DNA from: an uncultured Bacteroidales bacterium
GTDB lineage: Bacteria > Bacteroidota > Bacteroidia > Bacteroidales > Muribaculaceae
Assembly (NCBI GenBank): GCA_902762385.1
Contig: CACWNQ010000007.1
Location: 1-64,000 of the forward strand
DNA length: 64,000 nt
Direction: 5' to 3'
Part shown: one piece after another, positions 60,447 to 64,000 of the stretch
Position numbering within the stretch: position 1 is the stretch's first letter
Layout: the number at the start of each line of letters is the position of its first letter
Program-made: the position numbers and the translations under genes
The notes under the pieces: model-generated
Told to the model about the DNA's origin: nothing
Database searches by the model: none
Seen by the model: the letters and a program-made list of their open reading frames with translations, nothing else

Positions 60447-61343
60447 ATGGGCAAGCAAGTGAAAATTTGGGTTGAAGCTATGCGCTTGCGCACATTGCCA
60501 GTGTCGGCAAGTGGTGTGCTGCTGGCTATAGGCATTGCAGTATGGCAGAATCACTTTCGTTGGATCCCAGCAATATTGTGCCTTGTGTTTGCTCTAATGG
60601 CGCAGGTCGTGTCGAACTTTGCCAACGAGTATTATGACTATCGACGTGGTGCCGACAAGAAAGGTCGTGTGGGGCCTAGGCGTGGTGTGACCGAGGGCGA
60701 TATCGTGCCCACGTCATTACGCAATGTAACCTATCTAACGCTTGCTATTGCTTGCCTAGTTGGTTGCGGTCTTATACCATATGGTGGATGGCAAATGATT
60801 CCGGTGGGAATAATGATTGCCGTGTTTGCCCTTGCCTATAGTGCAGGACCGTACCCTCTGTCCTACCATGGACTGGGTGAACTCACTGTTTTTTTGTTCT
60901 ATGGTATGGTACCTGTAATCTTCAGCTACTATGTGATCGCAGGTCGCATGGATGCTCTTGCCGTGCTGGGAGGCATCACCATAGGGTTTATGGGAGTGAA
61001 TGTGCTGCTGGTTAATAACTACCGTGACATGGACGACGATATTGATGCCGGTAAGCGCACTGCTGTGGTGATTTTTGGTCGCAAACTAGCTGCTGCCGCC
61101 TATCTGTTCAATGGATTCATGGCAATTGCTATGCTCTCGCCATTGTGGCTTATGATTTATCTTAACGACTGCTTGTCGCACTGGATCTATCTCGTTCCCC
61201 TGCTTTACCTTGTAATGCACACCATCACTTGGATAAAACTCAACCGTAGCACTGGTGCCGCTCTTAATCCGCTACTAGGTGCGACGGCTCGCAACATGCT
61301 CATCTTCACAGTGCTGATGCTGCTTTTTTTCTTCGTGATTTAA
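60447..61343 (+). CDS. menA: 1,4-dihydroxy-2-naphthoate polyprenyltransferase
   Basis: A 298-residue UbiA-family membrane enzyme that attaches the isoprenoid tail in menaquinone synthesis. About eight helices are visible. The first Asp-rich motif is NEYYDYRRGADKKGR and the second NNYRDMDDDIDAGKRT, with AMRLRTLPVSASGVL at the N-terminus, all typical of MenA. The ATG at 60447 is preferred over a GTG at 60432 that overlaps the preceding gene. Confidence 0.94.
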   Translation: MGKQVKIWVEAMRLRTLPVSASGVLLAIGIAVWQNHFRWIPAILCLVFALMAQVVSNFANEYYDYRRGADKKGRVGPRRGVTEGDIVPTSLRNVTYLTLAIACLVGCGLIPYGGWQMIPVGIMIAVFALAYSAGPYPLSYHGLGELTVFLFYGMVPVIFSYYVIAGRMDALAVLGGITIGFMGVNVLLVNNYRDMDDDIDAGKRTAVVIFGRKLAAAAYLFNGFMAIAMLSPLWLMIYLNDCLSHWIYLVPLLYLVMHTITWIKLNRSTGAALNPLLGATARNMLIFTVLMLLFFFVI

Positions 61344-61401
61344 CTGAAGGGTCGCTCATATCTTTCTTGACAATCTAATGCGTATTTTCGCATCAGGCAA
61401 C

Positions 61402-61440
61402 AAAAAACATGCGAACCATTATGTGATTCGCATGCTTTTA
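61402..61440. terminator. bidirectional terminator between menA and gldN
   Basis: CATGCGAA (61408-61415) and TTCGCATG (61427-61434) form an 8-bp stem. On the minus strand a run of six T follows (61407-61402); on the plus strand CTTTTA follows. Confidence 0.8.
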
Positions 61441-61463
61441 TATGTGATTATAGTCAGTGTGCT

Positions 61464-62594
61464 TCAGCGCTTGCGGTTTCTAACCGAGCGACCAGCGCTC
61501 TGACTGCTCTTAATCTCTTTGGGTTTTGAGGTCTTCTTCTTAGTGGTTTTCTTCTTCTCTTCGCTCTTGTTGCTGCCACGTTTTGTCGAAGATTTCTTCA
61601 CGCTCTTTGATTCATCCTTGGCCTCAGTGGCAACCTCTCCATTCTCGTCAAGGGTCTCACCGTTTTTCTCGGCCTCAAGCTTGCGTTTGGCCTCAACTTG
61701 TGCCTGGAGTTCCTGTCGTGTGGGTGACCACAGGTTCTTGTCAAATCGGTGCAATCGCTCCTCGATGCTGTCACGAGCATGAGCCAGAGAGGCTGAGTCG
61801 GGGTAGAGCTGCATGAGCGATTTGTTCTGCATGTTCTTCACCTTGTAGATGTCGCCCGAGTACATCTTGAGCTTGAAGAAGTCGTCAAGGTTGTAGCGCA
61901 TGAGGTTGTTGTCATCGTCGGTAAAGACAAACTGCTGTGCAATGTAGGGCCTGATGTCGTTGAGTTTTACCCAGAACATAGGGAACTTGAGAATGCCTCC
62001 ATACTCGTCCATGCGGTGGAGCACTGGGCACAGAGCATCAACGCGAGAGCGCATCTTGTTGGAACGGGTGTCGAACGACCACTTCTCGATGATGTAGTAG
62101 CTCAGGATTTCGTTACCGGGGATGTCGGAATCATCAATCTCATAGATTGGATTCTTCTCGTTGCTGCCTTTGGCCTCCGAGAATAAGATATGGAAACGGT
62201 CGAGCATATCGCTGACCTTAATCTTATACTCATCGGTGAACATCTCACGTCCATCGAGATACTCATAGGCCGATATCTTGTTACTTGCAAGAAGTCGCAT
62301 GATGATGAAGAACAGGTTCTGCCCGTCCTCGTTGGGCTCATCAGGATAGTAGAGGGCTGGGTTCTTGCCTTTTGTAAGGTCAAGAACACGGTAAACAACC
62401 TTGGTCCATTGCAGGTCGGCCTCGCTAGGCTCGTTCTGCTCGAAGAACGCCTGTTGTCTTCCTGATACCTTTATCGAGCTGTCTTCCTTCTTGTCCTTAC
62501 GGTCCTTGCTGTCTCTCTTGACAACTTGCGCACTTGCTCCTGCGGCTGCAGTAGCAAGTATTAATGTCAAAACTATGAATTTAAAGTATTTCAT
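61464..62594 (-). CDS. gldN: type IX secretion protein GldN/PorN
   Basis: A 376-residue periplasmic component of the type IX secretion system, forming the ring with GldK. A signal peptide covers residues 1-22. The conserved GldN core lies at about 58-280: DLQWTKVVYRVLDL, PDEPNEDGQNLFFIIMRL and FMVWVK-like PMFWVKLNDIRPYI. A tail of about 80 residues is rich in Lys, Glu and Ser (EEKKKTTKKKTSKPK). It is downstream of gldM on the same strand. Confidence 0.93.
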   Translation of the reverse strand: MKYFKFIVLTLILATAAAGASAQVVKRDSKDRKDKKEDSSIKVSGRQQAFFEQNEPSEADLQWTKVVYRVLDLTKGKNPALYYPDEPNEDGQNLFFIIMRLLASNKISAYEYLDGREMFTDEYKIKVSDMLDRFHILFSEAKGSNEKNPIYEIDDSDIPGNEILSYYIIEKWSFDTRSNKMRSRVDALCPVLHRMDEYGGILKFPMFWVKLNDIRPYIAQQFVFTDDDNNLMRYNLDDFFKLKMYSGDIYKVKNMQNKSLMQLYPDSASLAHARDSIEERLHRFDKNLWSPTRQELQAQVEAKRKLEAEKNGETLDENGEVATEAKDESKSVKKSSTKRGSNKSEEKKKTTKKKTSKPKEIKSSQSAGRSVRNRKR

Positions 62595-62640
62595 ATTATG
62601 AATTTATGTGATGTGACAAAACTTTTGTTCATTCAGGAAA

Positions 62641-64000
62641 TTAGTTGACGATAACTTCCATGGGCGAGATGTCGCGTGTTACGCCATCAGGACCCTTGGC
62701 CTTGATGCGTGCAATGAAGAAACGCTCACCTCGGCGCATGCGCTTGAAGCTGGCCTTTTGGCGCTCCGAGAAGTTGTTACCTGCCGAAATCTCGGTCAAT
62801 GCTTCTCCCATACCCATCGATCCCATCTTGATAGTCTCGAAACTGAGCACTTGGAACTCGATGTCGAGCAGTCCGTCATCAATAGCAGCATGCAGTGTGT
62901 TGATGCCCATAAGTGTGCTCTTGGCAATAGGCTTGCCACCCTTGTAGCGGTTGTCCTGTCCAAGATTAATGTAAGGTGTAGGGTCAGGCAACTTGCGTGC
63001 CTTGAATGTTGATGAACCCACATTGGTCCTCACTCCGTCGATTTCAACCGACACGGTGATTACACAGTCTACTCCCACTTGTGCTGGGCGAGCTATCCAG
63101 TTTTCACCATTGCGAGTGAGTGTGCCGTTGGTCATTGATGCACTAATGGTTCCGTCGCCTATACCAGGCACTGATATTGCCACAGGGTTGTCGATACCAG
63201 TGTAGAACACGTTCATCATTGTGGCGCTTACTGTTGCTACTGGGTCGATTACTGTGTAGCTGGACTTGAAGTCGCGCTTGATCACCTGTCCGTCACGTCC
63301 TACAACTTCAATGTAACCCGAGTAGTTGACAACTCCCGATTGACTGGTTCCCACCTCGTAGGTTCCGTCGCGGCTACTCAGTCGAGCACCGTTGACATAT
63401 ACTGCAGGGCGTTGAGTGGAGTCGATAGCGGCAAGCACAATCTGTGCTTTGTATCTTGAACCTCGCATAACAACTCTTGACTGAGGAATAACAAATGCGT
63501 TAATCCAGTTGACCTTAATCTTGCTGACATCGGCTGTCTCGAGTTCTTCGAGCTCCTCGGGGCTTATGTTAGTGAGCGTGAGCAGATGCCTGAGCGCTTC
63601 ACCTTCGGCATAGCGTATGTCGTTCTGCAACTTGGTGAGAAGTGTGATAGCAGCAATGGTTGGCATGCTCTCGAAGAGGGAATTTTCCCATGTCTTGTTG
63701 CCGTCAATGTCATCTTTGAGCTTGTAAGGTTCGGTCGAAAGCGATGCCTCTATGTTTTTACGTTTATCGGGGTCATCAATATACCTTAGCAAGAAGTCTT
63801 TAAAACTTGTGATTCTCAGTCTTAAGTCGGTGCCTCGATGTGTGTCGTGCGACAGCATCACAGTGTTTGCTGCGTCAACATTTTCTCTATTCTCAATATT
63901 GCTGAGATTGCCTTCAGGTCCATCGGCTTCTTTCACAATCAACAGCTTTAGGCTATCGATATAGAAATAAAGCTCATCGGCTGCATTGCGTATCTCGTTA
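62641..64000 (-). CDS. gldM: type IX secretion protein GldM/PorM, N-terminus missing
   Basis: At least 452 residues; the reading frame runs off the right edge without a start, and residues before NEIRNAADELYFYIDSL are missing, including the membrane helix. GldM spans the periplasm and carries proton-driven torque from GldL to the outer-membrane parts. Seen: KEADGPEGN and HDTHRGTDLRLRI, then the domain regions with FVIPQSRVVMRGSRYKAQIVLA, VGTSQSGVVNYSGYIEV and a beta-rich C-terminus ending in SPMEVIVN. gldN starts 46 bases downstream. Confidence 0.95.
   Translation of the reverse strand, partial: NEIRNAADELYFYIDSLKLLIVKEADGPEGNLSNIENRENVDAANTVMLSHDTHRGTDLRLRITSFKDFLLRYIDDPDKRKNIEASLSTEPYKLKDDIDGNKTWENSLFESMPTIAAITLLTKLQNDIRYAEGEALRHLLTLTNISPEELEELETADVSKIKVNWINAFVIPQSRVVMRGSRYKAQIVLAAIDSTQRPAVYVNGARLSSRDGTYEVGTSQSGVVNYSGYIEVVGRDGQVIKRDFKSSYTVIDPVATVSATMMNVFYTGIDNPVAISVPGIGDGTISASMTNGTLTRNGENWIARPAQVGVDCVITVSVEIDGVRTNVGSSTFKARKLPDPTPYINLGQDNRYKGGKPIAKSTLMGINTLHAAIDDGLLDIEFQVLSFETIKMGSMGMGEALTEISAGNNFSERQKASFKRMRRGERFFIARIKAKGPDGVTRDISPMEVIVN

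Noticed and set aside
1-64000. tRNA, rRNA, insertion sequences or prophage
   Set aside because: I looked for cloverleaf-like patterns in the spacers, rRNA motifs, transposase motifs, integrases and terminal repeats and found none that could be supported.

Overview
The window is a gene-dense stretch of a Bacteroidales chromosome. The evidence is: type IX secretion genes (gldM, gldN and a PorE-type protein); many promoters of the Bacteroidota form TTG-N(17-22)-TAnnTTTG; little sign of Shine-Dalgarno sequences; DUF4923, DUF695, NimA-like and four-helix-suffix families; and secreted proteins ending in sorting-domain-like tails. The style of the secreted proteins and the simple repeats between genes suggest Muribaculaceae, but that is inference. 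No rRNA, tRNA, CRISPR array, transposase or integrase was seen.

Layout. 1-5.5 kb: small conserved genes (edge of a Vat-like acetyltransferase, four-helix/zinc-finger protein, flavin reductase-like and PNPOx-like flavoproteins, DUF695), then rmuC and a DUF4923 protein. 5.7-9.9 kb: fabG, priA, an EcsC-family protein. 10-17.7 kb: an exported block with an SGNH hydrolase, a 102-residue protein that is little more than a signal peptide plus sorting-tail-like module, two large secreted proteins sharing a domain, and a DUF4105 membrane protein; much of 13.9-17.5 kb is visibly A/T-rich. 17.9-30.1 kb: cardiolipin synthase, a GHL10-type glycosidase, an extended RluA-type pseudouridine synthase, the parE-coaD-S41 peptidase cluster, an ABC exporter and a flavodiiron protein. 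30.3-41.3 kb: a protein with three TonB-C-like modules, a small secreted protein, a one-gene AAA ATPase-DUF4435 protein, an NlpC/P60 hydrolase, lipoproteins, creD, nnr, a 53-residue membrane peptide, a split lysO pair, an HExxH protein and an HD hydrolase. 41.3-46.3 kb: dacB, a coiled-coil protein, rsmI, a lipoprotein and glycerate kinase. 46.3-52 kb, reverse strand: acpP-fabF-rnc, a C_GCAxxG_C_C protein, then hup, a 30-residue very basic protein and rng. 52.5-64 kb: a lipoprotein, a CotH-dockerin protein, the PorE-type OmpA protein, ribE, a phosphodiesterase, a SPOR-like lipoprotein, menA, gldN and the truncated gldM.

How they work together. Housekeeping functions dominate: fatty-acid synthesis (acpP, fabF, fabG), RNA processing (rnc, rng, rsmI, RluA), replication and topology (priA, parE, hup, rmuC), cofactors (coaD, ribE, nnr, menA) and envelope upkeep (dacB, NlpC/P60, cls, creD). 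The secretion genes gldM, gldN and porE supply a plausible export route for the secreted proteins at 11-17 kb. The least explained signals are the ATPase-DUF4435 protein, a perfect 16-bp inverted repeat within the 5' end of rnc, a duplicated hairpin leader before the lipoprotein at 52.6 kb, a palindrome lying across the promoter of the NlpC/P60 gene, and two tiny conserved-looking genes.
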